From Heritiera littoralis (Eukaryota; Streptophyta; Magnoliopsida; Malvales; Malvaceae), in contig JAPDPK010000002.1 in NCBI GenBank assembly GCA_031772115.1, positions 13,734,501-13,798,500 on the forward strand: a stretch of DNA of 64,000 nt, given 5' to 3'. A program made the position numbers and the translations under genes. Below are positions 45,853-58,270 of the stretch, one piece after another; position 1 is the stretch's first letter, and every line of letters begins with the position of its first letter. Below the pieces are notes generated by a model that searched no databases, was not told the origin of the DNA, and saw only the letters and a program-made list of their open reading frames with translations.

Positions 45853-47385
45853 AAAATTTGGGCTACCTAAGCACTTTTCTGAGCAAAAAAACTCTCTCTC
45901 TAAGACACTCTCTATTTTTAATTTTCTCGCTAAATTAGAGTGGAATATACTAATTATAATGTATAAACACAAGTAAAAAACCTATCAAATTTAATATATT
46001 TAAAATTTTGGTTTCATACTTTGAAGTAATAAAAATGTAATTTTAGTTTTTTATGAATGGATAAAAATGTAATTTAAATATTTTATTACTTTTTAAAAAG
46101 ATAAAAAAATGTAATTTACATTATATTTAATTAATTTTAAGTTTATCTGTTGATTTGTTAAATAATTATTAACTTATTTAATTAACTTTTAAAAATTATT
46201 TAATTTTTGATAAAATATTTATATCTCATAAAATTTCATAATCTTACTATAAAATCGATATTTAGCAACTTTATTATAAACAAACCGAATCAATTTTTAT
46301 AACTCTAAAAAGAGTGAAAGCAAATAGGAAAGGGAAAGGGAAACAAAAACAAAAGTACCTGTCGGAGCAAAAGGCAGACAGCATACCTGTGCCGTGATAC
46401 GGTCATACAGAAGATCTATCTTTTTAAAAGAACGAAGGGGAATTAAGAAAAAAGGTAATCCATCAAGAATATTTATTGCTTCATGTTATAACAAATATAA
46501 TTACTACCTCTTAAATTATACACACAAATTATCATGATATAAAAATAAATTATATACAAAAATTATAAAATTTAAATTTAAAAATGATCCTTCAGGTTTG
46601 TGCAACATTTTATTTTGGTTTCTAAACTTCTAAAAGTAATATATCAGTCTTTAAACCTAAACTCGATTTATTTCGATTCTTTTATTAATATTTTTGTCAT
46701 TGTAAACTGTGAGTGTCACTTGGAGCCATTTGCTAGCACCCTTGGCACTGGATGGCATTATAACATTTAAATTCACTTAAAAATTAATTAATTTTATATT
46801 TCAAAAAAGAAAATTACCTAAATATTTAAATTATTGCATTTTAAGAGTAAACAAGTTTTTTTTTTTTTAAATTGATGGAAAGAGTAACAACAACTGAACA
46901 AGATAAAGGAAAAATACCAGAGAAGCCTAACAAAGGAAAGAAAAGGAGATCAAGCCACCTTGAGCCTCTTCCACAAACACCAACTATTGCGTAATACCCT
47001 CATTTTTAGAACCTGAAACTTTCTTCCACAAACACTAAGCACCAGTGTGAACACCTTTCTAATCCAAGTATCCAACCCTTTCCCATAAACACCATTCCCA
47101 ACAGTCACTGTACACAATAATTACATGCAATAATGTGATTCACAGAAAAATCCACTCACTCCGCCGCAGAAATAACGCAATGCTCATTAACAACCGCTAG
47201 TAATAATTAAAAAAAAAAAAGTGAAAAGTTTTATGTTCTTTTTCTCAGTTTCGGGTCTCGTGGTCATGGGTTTTGGTTGGGGTTGTTTTTAAACGTTTAA
47301 AGAGTAGGAAAGAATAAAGGAGAAAGCGAGGAAGAACATATCTCAAAGATGAACGGAATAGAGTAGCAGAGAAAGGTTTTTGAGG
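45853..47385. other. AT-rich intergenic
   Basis: No gene. The segment 46575-46760 has TTTGGTTTCTAAACTTCTAA-type text reminiscent of a MULE terminus, without a partner. Confidence 0.4.
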
Positions 47386-47393
47386 ATTGAAAA

Positions 47394-47881
47394 TTAGACT
47401 TATTTAAAGATTGGGTTATCCGCTCAAATTTGAATGTTTGCCCGATTTTTTAATGAACTTGGATAAATATATTAAACTCGTTAAATAAATTTGGATTTGA
47501 AAATTAAAGTCTTATAGAAAATAGATTGGGTTTGGGTTTACTGTTTCAAGTCCAAACCCAATTAGGCCGACCCAATAATTATAATTTTTTATTTTAATTT
47601 ATTTTTTAATTACTTTTTATTTTTTGGTATATTTTAATTCGAGCATGTATATTTTTAGGCTTTAATATAAAATTTTCATATTTCTTATAACCTTTTTATA
47701 AGAAGTTATTTTAATTTATTGTATTATACTTATTAACTATTATGTATTTTAATTTTTATATTTTACTATAATTTAAAAAAATAGTATTTCGACGAACTTA
47801 GATAAACTTGGGTAAAAAATTAGGTTTGAAAAATTAGATTGGATGGGGCTTAGACTCATTTTCCCGCCCTTGAACACCTCT
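47394..47881. mobile_element. putative hAT-type MITE, 488 bp
   Basis: ATTGAAAA occurs at 47386-47393 and 47882-47889, an 8-bp target duplication. The right end CCCTTGAACACCTCT is hAT-like in style; the left end is a poor inverted match. Interior wording GGGTTTGGGTTTACT / CCAAACCCAATTAGG forms a small hairpin. Confidence 0.45.
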
Positions 47882-47940
47882 ATTGAAAACCAATGAGTTT
47901 GGCTTAAATCTTTGGAAGTTTTGGTTGGATTTTGAAAAAG

Positions 47941-48240
47941 GCTTAATAGTCAAATGTGTCATCCACGTTTGCCACAAAATAGAATTAAGTCTTTAATATT
48001 TAAATGCACAGAAATCAGTCCTAAACGTTACAAAATTATTGAATTAAGGACATTTCCGTTAAATCATTTAATTTCTGTTACCCCTACCAGTAATAAAACT
48101 TAACGGAAATTAAAGAATTTAACGAAAATGTCCTTCATTCAATTATTTTGTAACGTTTAGGATTGATTTCCATGCATTTAAACGTTGAAGACTTAATTCT
48201 ATTTTATAGTAAATGTGAAGGACACATTTGGCTATTAAGC
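47941..48240. mobile_element. 300-bp foldback MITE with MULE-like target duplication
   Basis: The whole element is nearly palindromic: it starts GCTTAATAGTCAAATGTG and ends CACATTTGGCTATTAAGC, with arms of about 140 bases around CCCTACCAG. TTTTGAAAAA flanks both sides (47930-47939 and 48241-48250), a 9-10-bp duplication consistent with Mutator-like transposition. Confidence 0.75.
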
Positions 48241-48250
48241 TTTTGAAAAA

Positions 48251-48599
48251 TCTACTTTGATTGAATGAAATAGAAAAAAATTATTCTTTTGAAGATTTTT
48301 GGTGAATTTTTCAACTTCGACAACTGGAGGTGGATCACGATGGTCGATGTGGAATTAGGCGGACGATTTTGGATTACTTTGAAGGCCAACAGTTTTGGTG
48401 TATTGAGTATGAAGTGAAAGGAGAATGAAAAGAGAAAAAAGAAGAAAAGAAATAAAAGAAGGAAAAAGGAAAAAGAAAATAAAAGAAAAAAATGGAAAGA
48501 CAGCTGGCTATCCTTGTGTCATCAGTGCCACGTGTCTAAACATGTGTTGCCGCATTGTAGTTAACGTCTAAAATGATCGAAATCTTGATGGGAGCGAAG
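48251..48599. other. intergenic
   Basis: Purine-rich stretch (GAAAAGAGAAAAAAG... at 48430-48500) without a gene. Confidence 0.4.
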
Positions 48600-50019
48600 G
48601 GTTTGTTTCTTCACTATTGCCTCTAATTTATACTGTAAGTGCTATGATAGTAACAAGTTATATAATAGTTAATTACATATGGTTGTTTAGTTAAATATTA
48701 AAATTGGTCGTATTAGATTTCAAGCCAGTGAAATTTCCTAAATTAAATTAACTATGAAATAAGTAGCAAGTAAATTAAATAACATAAAAATTAAATTACA
48801 AGAATTTAAATAACAAGAAATAAAATTGAACATGCTAATCATAAATTTAAAATTTAAATCTAACACTCCTAAAAATATATATTAAATAAAATTCTAATAT
48901 TATCTAAACTAATACTAATGAATTAACTAAGTAAAATAGACCAAACAACAATTAATACGCAAACCAAGCACATTTACTGCCTGCATGTACGCACAGAACC
49001 AAGAAACACCATGTCTTGCCTTGCCACCTCCTGCTTCTTCACATGCAGATGCTTTAACATATATAGACCACACAATCCATGGCAGCAGATCTATCTCTTG
49101 CGACCTAGCCACACCTCAAGTAGCCACTGCAACACCAAGCGACAAATATCCAGCAAATCGCAACATAGCAACACATCACGCCTCACCCTGCATTACCACG
49201 CCTTCTAGCACACACAGCAGACCAGCGTCCACGCACAGCTACGTCCAGTCCGTCACCAAGAACACAAAGCACGCAGGAAGTGCAGGAAACTGGAAGTTGC
49301 AGCAGAACAGGAGCAAAACCAAGAGACAGGCAGAACAAGTTAAACAGAAATTAAAGCTGAAGCAAAAGTAGAATCAAAACAGGACGCAGAAACTAATGCA
49401 GAGAAAAACAAAGCAGAATTTAAATGCAGGAAAGCTTGACTTATAATTTTACTTGAGTAAACTGTTTTTTAACTAAACTAAAATCTTAAAATAGTTCAAG
49501 AAAACCGAGAGTTAAAATATAGAAAAACACAGAAACATGGACGAAAATTTCACAACACAAGGAAGACAAGGCTGCTGTCACCAGCCGACTCCCTCCTGTG
49601 TCGGTTCTTCATTCTTCCCTTTTATAGCCTAGGCTTCTCTCCTTCTTTGGCAACAAGTTTTTCTCTATTAAAGAACCCTTAAATGAAGCCAAATCCTCAA
49701 TCAATACCCTTTGATTTTCCTTTCTAAATTCAAGCCAAAACAGGCTAAACAACAGTTGACTTTCCTTATGGGGTAGCATTCTTTTTCCTAGTCGATTTTG
49801 TGTTTCTTGTGAGCTTCAAAGGTGTGGCCAAGACTTTGTGCATGAAGTGAATTTGGCCAGTTGCATGGAACACTTTTATTGATTTGCACCCTAATCCCAA
49901 AATTTCTGCACGTAAAGAAAAATCAAATAAATAGGAAAAAATTAAATAAAAATTTCAAAAATTAATTAAAAATCATACGATAAAATGCCCTAAAAATGTG
50001 ATATTTTAGATACTAATCA
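48600..50019 (-). mobile_element. probable LTR fragment or solo LTR
   Basis: On the minus strand it starts TGATTAGTATCTAAAATATC (50019 down) and carries a TATA-like CTATAAAAGGGAAG near 49628-49615, followed by leader-like sequence, as in plant gypsy LTRs. The lower boundary and target duplication are not resolved. A 128-codon plus-strand frame at 48985-49371 has no domain and low-complexity composition. Confidence 0.45.
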
Positions 50020-50799
50020 CTGACCATGTTTCAGCTTATGCTAACGTAATCATATTATAAAGCATTTAACATAGCAAAAAATAAACACAGAGACATCAAA
50101 ACATTCATGAGATCAACTTGAAAACCAAATAGAAACCGATTTTGAATATTATAAGCAATCATGGAGTTTAAAATTTTTCATGCCCTTATTCTTGAATCTT
50201 GTAATTCAAAAATCTTGCTCTAAGTTGATTCCATTATCCATACACGTACTTGGTTGTAGACAAACTAAAGTCGTTCAAGTGCTTGACCTCTAATAGTGAT
50301 CCACATGAGTAAAACACGAATCTTGAATAAGGTTGAATTATTTTATGAACACAACTAATCTACTGGCTTGAGTTTTTTGAAACTCACCGCTAAGAAGAAT
50401 TAAGAACAATTCTTAATTTTGCGTGGGGTATAAAGGGTGACAAGATAGGGTTTCAGCAAGGCAACATAAAAGTTTGTGGAGAAGCTGGCAATTGTTCCAA
50501 TAACAACTGTACATACAAGGTATTCACAATACTAGGGCTTAATTTGAATATGCGATGAGATTGATTTCGATAAAATTAAAAATAATGAAATGATGTTTAA
50601 AAACATATTTTTTTTAATAAAATAATTAAAAGAATTTAAAGTTATGGCTAAAAATGTAATTTTACTACTTTTTTTGTCTTTTTCTTGAAAAAGTGCGCAC
50701 TGGTGAGCAAATTGGCCCTAGAGGACATTCTTCGTCCTTTATATATCGCAATTCACAGGGCATCCTTGGGGTAGGACGTCACACATTTCAAGGTTTTAC
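50020..50799. other. intergenic
   Basis: No gene. A short mixed-composition stretch at 50690-50800 may be a retroelement fragment. Confidence 0.35.
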
Positions 50800-53640
50800 T
50801 GTAAGTGGTTGTCGTAAATATCACGCATACATTAGTCTTGGTGGCCGACTACAATAGGAATATTTAGAGGCTAGGATTTTCTAATTCTAGTTCCACTAGT
50901 TTTTGGACTTAATTAAAACTTTAATTTCTTAATGCGCAAATCTTTATTATACAATTTAATTTAATTGACTTATGGTTTAAAACCAATTAAATTCTTTTTA
51001 ATTGGGTTGGCCTAAACTTATGCTCCTTTAATTAAAAGATGGCTTTATAATTTAATTATTTTTTAATTAAATTTCCTTGACTAAATTTATTTTAGTCAAG
51101 TCCATTATTTCTTTTAATTAATTATTGGACTGGGATTTATTAAACCTCTAAATTAAATCCGATATAATTAAATGTGGATCTTTATGATTTAACTAAACCA
51201 TTTAATTAAATTCACTTAATTTAACATATTTAATTAAGTCTATATTCTTATAATTCTTTCTCAATAAGTCCAAATGAAAATTTTCAAAATTTTCAATCTA
51301 CAATTCAATTTAATAAAAAATTTGCTCTTTGTGTGTGACTCATTAAGTTTCTAGCGTATTGGCAATGAATTTAAATTTTCATTTACATTTATAGATCATG
51401 AGTGGTGTATAGTAATACATTAGGACCACCCAAATGTTATAAAGGTTAATATGGTTTGATCAACCTTTTAGTGTGCAGTATTTCACTATAGTTTAATCAT
51501 TTCATCACAATATCTCAAAAATGTCTAAAACTTGTTTCAGTGTCTATTTTAAGTACATTTTCATATTTATACTCAAGTTTTAAATATTAACTCCTCTCAA
51601 TAAGTGCTTTGGCTAAAGACTTTGAGTTAATACAAGCTATAATACACAAGATATTATCCCTTTAAGCCACTCGGGATGATGAATCCTCGTATTGATTGCT
51701 CATCCACTTTAAAATGATTCAGGTCATATACAAAAACACCCATTTTACGTATTTGGCAATCTAAACTCGTAAGGTTAAAATCAAAGTATGACAGACACAT
51801 ATTCGGGTGTAATCGAGCTGAGCTAAGTCGATACAATGGAGTGTTCGAGCTTGAGCTCGACTCAAATTCGGTACTTGATACTCGACTCGAGCTCAATCGA
51901 GTCTTAATTTTTGAGCTCGAACTCAACTCGAAACCAAAATCAAACGACTCAAGCTCACTTGAATAAGCTCGATTATCTTAACTCATGTCTGAATAAACTC
52001 GCTCAATTAAGCTTGATTAAGCTCGCTTGTGTATTACATAATGAAATCATTCAAAAAAATGCTTTGTTACTTTTTTTTTGCTAAATCATAAGAAATATTT
52101 CATTGAAAGAAACTAAGAGCTTGACGTTACAGTGAAATCAATAAACCAAAATCAAAACAAGCAAAGTCTAGAACACTAGTAAATCAAAGAGACAATTTAC
52201 AGATTCAACTAAGTACAAAACACCAGCAAATCAAAGAGCCAATCTGCAAATGCGCCAACCACAGCAAATGAATCCACCTAGTCAAAGTCGTCAGTTGATC
52301 GAGCCATAATCCAAAAACCCAAAAAGAGACAGCTCACAAATACAACATTAGTATAAATCTGTCAAGATTTCACTCAAATTATATCACCTTACAGCCAAAC
52401 TTTGAATCACTTAGTTCAATCAAACCCAGAAGACTCAATTCACCACCAAACCTTGAACATTTTAGATCTATTAAAACTCTGTTACTATATATGTAAAAAA
52501 AAAAAAACTCTTACTAAGAATAAGGCTTTCCCAAAAAGTGGTCACTAGATTTGAGGGAGGGAGGAGAGGCGATCGTGATTTGCGTGAGGCGACTCCGTAC
52601 GTGACTACGTGAGGCCGAGGGGGTTCGTTGCTACTAACGAATGAGGAATATGACCGAGAGGAAGTCGGAGCTGAGGGCCAAGGGGCTTGTCGGCATCGAG
52701 TCTAGTATGGATGGCACTGGTCTGGTGAGGGAAGGCCAGATCTGAGGGCGAAAAGATTATCGGAGCTGAGGGAGGAGGTTTCGCTGGTGTGACAGCGTTG
52801 AAAGTGAAAGCGAGAATGAACGGGGGTGAGGCGACGATAGATGAGAGACGAAAGGGTGAGGCGGCAGATGGGAAAGAAAGAAAGGGTGAGCGGTTGACAG
52901 GAGGAGAAGAGAAAATGTTTTTAGGTTTTTTTGGTTTTTAGGTTATGTTATATATAAATAAGGGTATATTTGTAAATTAATAATAAAATAAATATAAAAA
53001 TATATATTAAAATAAAGAAAGCTCGATTAGGCTTGCGAGCTACTAGAATTGAGTATTACAATACTCAAACTCGGCTTGCTTGACAACTCGAGCTACTCGA
53101 GCTCGGCTCGACAAAAATCGAGCCGAATTCGAGTTTTTTTTTAAGTCGAGCCTGAGTAGCTTGTGAGCACTAGTGTCTTGTTTACGCCCCTAACACATAT
53201 AGGATAACCTGGCATCTCAAAAACTACCATATTCCAGCAAACTTATTCTCTAATAAGCACTCACATGCTATCATTAAGTATCACTGTAGTTCAATCTATA
53301 AGATCAATTCCTTGCTTCATAAATAAGGAAGTTTAGCATGTACTAATCTTTGAGTACTGTAAACGCCCTTGTCGATAATAAAATGATTAGGAACAATTTT
53401 TAAGAACCAAACTTAAATGCATAAGGATTCTTATAATTGTAATTACATCACAAATCCCCTGCAAGGTTTGTATTATTTCATGGGCTTCACCTCATCTGAT
53501 TGTCATAATATTTTAACATAATCGATTAAGATGGTGAAAGAAAGCCTTTCATGTCCATTTCTTAAGTGAACATGTTTTGCCATGATACCATGTCCCTTAT
53601 CAAATGAGTTAGCTTTACACTATACACGATAACAAGAAAG
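50800..53640. mobile_element. LTR-like sequence interrupted by a hAT element
   Basis: Long non-coding sequence (for example CTAATTCTAGTTCCACTAG near 50890 and GACTCATTAAGTTTCTAGCG near 51340) with the general character of long copia LTRs. It continues without a break across the hAT element at 51803-53192 once one copy of ACACATAT is removed. Outer ends are uncertain. Confidence 0.35.
51803..53192. mobile_element. non-autonomous hAT-type element, 1390 bp
   Basis: The left end is TCGGGTGTAATCGAGC and the right end is GTTTACGCCCCTA, the inverted GGGGTGTAAAC style. ACACATAT is duplicated exactly at 51795-51802 and 53193-53200 (8 bp). Subterminal regions are crowded with GAGCTCGA and CTCGAGCT words on both sides, likely transposase-binding repeats. 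The central GC-richer part (52540-52930) has no coding frame. Confidence 0.85.
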
Positions 53641-53996
53641 ACAAAAACAAGTCAGGTTTAGTAGTTTGGAGACCAATTAGTAATTTTTGAAAATTTGAGG
53701 ATTAATATAAAATATAGCAAAAAAGTTCAAGGACTATTTTTGCTATCTACTCAAAATCCAATAAGTGTATAAATTTTATACATTGTAAATAAATCATTTG
53801 TCATTTCATTAATTTATAAATATTAAAATAAACGGTCCTTAAAAATAAATATTCTTAAAATTTCTAATTAACACCATATTATGGTATGATTCCATGAACA
53901 TAAAATATAAACTTATTTTAATATTTAAAATTGTTTAATAGAAAATAAAAATTACTTTTATTAACCCAATTTCAATGTATATACATCTATTTACAA
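53641..53996. other. intergenic
   Basis: AT-rich, no feature recognised. Confidence 0.4.
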
Positions 53997-56900
53997 ACGT
54001 GTGTAGGGGTGTAAATAGACCGAACACGAACGAACGAATGTATGTTCCTGTTCGTTCGTTTATTTTTGAGTGTCGTTCGTGTTCGATTCGTGTTCGTTAA
54101 GAAATTTGATTATAATGTTCGAGCTCGTTCATTTGTTTCAGAAAGATTGTTCGTTAAATTTTCGCGAACATGTTCATTTGCCGTTCGCGAACAAGTTCAT
54201 TCGCCGTTCGCAAGCATGTAAATGAACTAGTTCACAAACGTGTAAATAAACGCGTTCGTAAACAAGTTCGTTCGTCGTTCGTGAACATTTAAACATTAAA
54301 CGAATATGTTCACAAACAAACTAGATATTAATTATTAAAAATCATATATAAAATTAAATTTCACATGTAAATTAAAATCATTCAACACTTAAATACAATA
54401 CAACTTAAAGTCTGCAAAACAATATCTTAAAAAAGTCCAAAAATTAATACTAAGAGTTGGTGTCGCCGTCATCCTCCCAATCAGATAAAGTAAAATGAAT
54501 AGTATTAGATTTAATATTCATACTTATGATAAAATGTAAAATGATCGAGAAACACAGAGGTGGATTTAGCTAAAACGGAAGCGTTTTTGAAAGATCAAAA
54601 CTTAAAGAAAGCACCATTTTCGGGTCCAGCATTAAAAAGAAAGAAACAGATTCAGAAAGAAGAAGTTCCAAAAAGTAACAACGAAATTACACATCGTGTA
54701 AGGAAGAAATAAATACCTAAAATTAGAAAATGGGAGCATTAGCTATTGAAATGCTCGCCAATGGCGTTTCCAGAACTGATTAAAGACAAGAGCTTGAATA
54801 TGAGGTAAAAGAGAGATATCAGAAATGGCGAAATGTGGAAGGAAGAAGGAAAGGAAACAAACTGGTCGCTAAAATGCGCCGGGAAGGTATGTGATGTGAC
54901 TGATGATTGCTGCTAACATAGGCACTTTACTTACAAGGAAATCTACGCCAGGATTTCCAAACCGAAAAAAAATCTGAGAAAAGAAAAACCCCAGCTGAAG
55001 CTTTCTCCATGCTAACGCGCTTTGGTGCTTACGAATTTTTTTTTTTGACTCTTTGGTGCTTACGATTTTAAAGAAAGAGAGAACCGAGAAGAAATCTCAT
55101 AAAAGAAAAACCCCAGCTGAAGCTTTCTCCATGCTAACACAGCAGAGGGAACTTGAGAATAAAACTGAGAAGAACTGAGCTGGACTTATGCATAAAGAAT
55201 GTTTGAGCTTTAAGGATAATTCGAAAAAAAAGAAGAAGATTCAATGGAAACTTAAAAGAACAAAGATCAACAAACAAAATACCTTGAAAAGCCCCACAAG
55301 GAAAGAGAAAAAACACCCAGATTTTCAGATATTCTGAACAAAAATCAGAAAAAGAATAAACGACGTAGGAATCAAGATCCTCAAGGTTCTTCTTTGCTCT
55401 CCCTTCACTTCCAAGAATCAGTTGTGTTTTTAAAAGAGAGAGACTCCCACAGAGAAACAGAGTATACAAAAAACAGAGATACAAACTAAGATATAAATAA
55501 CAGAGACTATCTCACGGCTTGAAGATACAAATAACAGAGACTACAATAAAAAAATATGAAAGTACCTTCCTAGAACGGTGCTTGAAAATGGATGGAGACC
55601 CGAGATTTGAATTTGATTTTTGTAGATTTAGGGTTTGAAGAGAGACTGAGAGGAGACTCGAGAGAGAGGAGCGACCGAGTGCTGTAGATTTAGGGTTTTC
55701 CAAGTTTCCTTTTAGGCATAGAAAAAAATACATCTAAACGGTGAGTTTAACTCAAATGGTGAGTTTTTGATTTTTGACAAATTAATGCCTAAAAAAAGGA
55801 CCTTAAACTATAACATCAATATTATTTTCTACTAGTTGCACTTACATATTTTCTAATAAATTATTTTGATATTGTATGTTTTTAAAATTTGAGTTTAGTT
55901 AATATTTAATATATTTAAAATTACTTTTATAATATTATTGTTTTCTTAATTTGGTTGTTTTTATATTATATAATAATTTTTTAACTATTGTTAATTATTA
56001 CAATATGTAATAAATTGTCTACATTAATTACTTATATTTTGAGTATAAATTAATATTAATACATCAGTGTTAAAAATTTCATTCTAATTAGATTAAATTG
56101 TAAAGTTGAAAGATAATTACACATTAATTCATATAAGAGTTCTAACTCTCAAGCATAATTGATAAATTTGTAAAAACACATCGGCATATCCATGATTTAT
56201 ATGTCATTTCACACAGATCATTTGATTTAAAGCTGCATGGTATTCAATATTTATCTTAATATATTACGTTTTTAATTTCAATCTATTATCATATATTATA
56301 ATATAATATTGTATTTCTAATTTCAAACATTTAATTTCTTATAATGTATTTATGTAATATATATTAACTTGATCAATGATCATAATATTAAAAGATCAAA
56401 TAGATATGGACCTTAAATCACTCTTTTTTTTTTTAAGTCAAAAACAATTTTTTTTTCAATTTATTATAAAGAGTTACACATACACATACAAATATATATA
56501 TAAATTGTTAGTGTGTAAGAATTGTGTGTTAACTTATTATGAATTTTTATTAATTTAATTTCAGTATATTATGTGTAAAATTTAAAATTTTATTATTTTA
56601 AGTATAATTAATTAATTAATTATTATTGTTCATTAATTTTTTTGAGTCAACAAGGTTTTATTGAATTTGATAATTATAATTTGTTAGCTTTAAATTGCCA
56701 TATATATTTTGAAATGACAAAAACTTAAGTAAGCTTTAATGTTTTAATTCATATTGTAAATTTGCCTTATCACACATGATTTTCTCAATGCATTTCAAGT
56801 GTTTATGTCAAACATTAAGACCATGATTTAATGATGCATACTCTTATTGGTCTTAATACTTTATAAATGTTTTGAATATTTTAGAAAAACACTTGATAAA

Positions 56901-57036
56901 TGTTTAGACCATGTTTTTATCTGAGAAAGTCAAGAAAAACTCCCTTAAAGCTTATAAATGTTTTGGGTTGAATTAGGATCAAAGGTCATATCATTTCTAA
57001 CCCAAAAGTGCAGGAAAAATGCCCTCTGGAAGAAAA

Positions 57037-57162
57037 GGATCGATCCCCACTGTAGCAGGATCGATCCCTTTTTGGCAGAATGGCTCCCAAGGTCCCTGAA
57101 GCCCAGAATCAACATTCTGGACAAAAGGGATCGATCCCCACTGTAGCAGGATCGATCCCTTT
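57037..57162. repeat. paired GGATCGATCC hairpins in the LTR promoter
   Basis: Two copies (57037-57075 and 57123-57162) of a motif in which GGATCGATCC occurs twice, separated by CCACTGTAGCA. Both lie 100-220 bases upstream of the LTR TATA box, where enhancer elements of LTR promoters are often found. Confidence 0.8.
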
Positions 57163-57517
57163 GCACCAGAAAGCCCCCAACGGCTAGTTTCTGTCAGACA
57201 TAACGGCTAGTTTCTGTTTTGGCTCCAACCAACGTCCACAAACCATCCAAGGGACTATAAATAGAGGCTTAGAAGCTAAAGGAAGGAAGAGGAACAACCA
57301 AGCAACATCATTCATCATCTTATTCATCTTCCTCAAGCCTCAACAACAAATCAAGAGCTATAAGTCTTCATCTTCCATCATTCACTTATCTCTTGTATTG
57401 TTTAGCACAAATCTTGTATAGGCTTTTACTTGTACCTAATTTCTGTAATCAATTACCTTCTTAGAGGTCTTCTTTGATTACATATCTTGTAAACCAAAAT
57501 CACACCTTGTAAAGGGG

Positions 57518-57640
57518 AGGTTTCTCTTTAGCCTAAGAAAAAGAGGAAGGTTTCTCTTGAGCCTAGAAAAAGAGGGAGGTTTCTCTTGAGCCTAGAAAAA
57601 GAGAGAGGTTTCTCTTGAGCCTTGAAAAGAGGGAGTGTAA
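57518..57640. repeat. four tandem copies of a ~30-bp unit
   Basis: Units reading GAGGTTTCTCTTGAGCCTAG(AAAAAGAGG) repeat four times with small changes inside the transcribed part of the solo LTR. Confidence 0.9.
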
Positions 57641-57954
57641 CAAATTCAAGTTAGTGAATTTGGGAAAATCCTTGGGAGCGTCTCAAGGTAGAGGACGTAG
57701 GCAAGGTTGCCGAACCTCTATAAATCACTTGCGTACATTTCTCTTTCCCTACTCTCTTTAATTACTTGCAATTATATTTGTGCTTATTGTATTGAATTTG
57801 AACTGCATACTTGCCTAGCTTAGAGAACTTAGAAAATATTCAAATAGGCTAGAGAATTTAGAGAAACCGAAAAACGGGCTTAAGGTTAATGATAAACCGA
57901 TTCACCCCCCCTCTCGGTATAGCCTATAGAGTCAACATAATTTAAGTACAATTT

Positions 57955-58014
57955 GTATCATATACTGATATACATATACATATACATATATTGATATACA
58001 TATATTAAAGTATC

Positions 58015-58048
<34 letters not shown>

Positions 58049-58270
58049 ATACTGATATACATATACATAAATTGATATACATATATTAAAGTATCATATA
58101 TATATGTGCATGTGTGTGTGTGTATACACACATATGTGTAATATATATATATATATATATATATTTGTATCATATAATATACATATATTGGTATACATAT
58201 ATTAAAGTATATTATATATATATGTATGTGTACACACACATATGTGTAATATTTATATATATATATGTAA
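57955..58270. repeat. compound TA/TG microsatellite
   Basis: Interleaved TATATG, (TG)n and (TA)n runs, with a higher-order unit GATATACATATATTAAAGTA repeated about three times at 90-130-base intervals. A long minus-strand frame here is pure repeat. Confidence 0.9.

Larger units (their letters stand above)
56682..57937 (+). mobile_element. 1256-bp solo LTR, copia-like
   Basis: It starts TGTTAGCTTTAAATTGCC and ends GAGTCAACA. TAATT is duplicated at 56677-56681 and 57938-57942. A TATA box (TATAAATA, 57256-57263) is followed by a leader rich in CATCTTC words. Near the end is ATTCACCCCCCCTCTCGG, typical of the 3' end of copia LTRs of the Tork/SIRE kind. No internal domains, so a solo LTR left by recombination. 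Confidence 0.85.

Noticed and set aside
48985..49371. 128-codon plus-strand frame rich in His, Ser and Thr
   Set aside because: Low-complexity composition and no domain; it lies antisense in LTR-like sequence, where such frames are often fortuitous.
55134..55733. Minus-strand frames that might be a hAT transposase
   Set aside because: No DDE or dimerisation motif is readable, and the frames are hydrophobic translations of purine-rich DNA.
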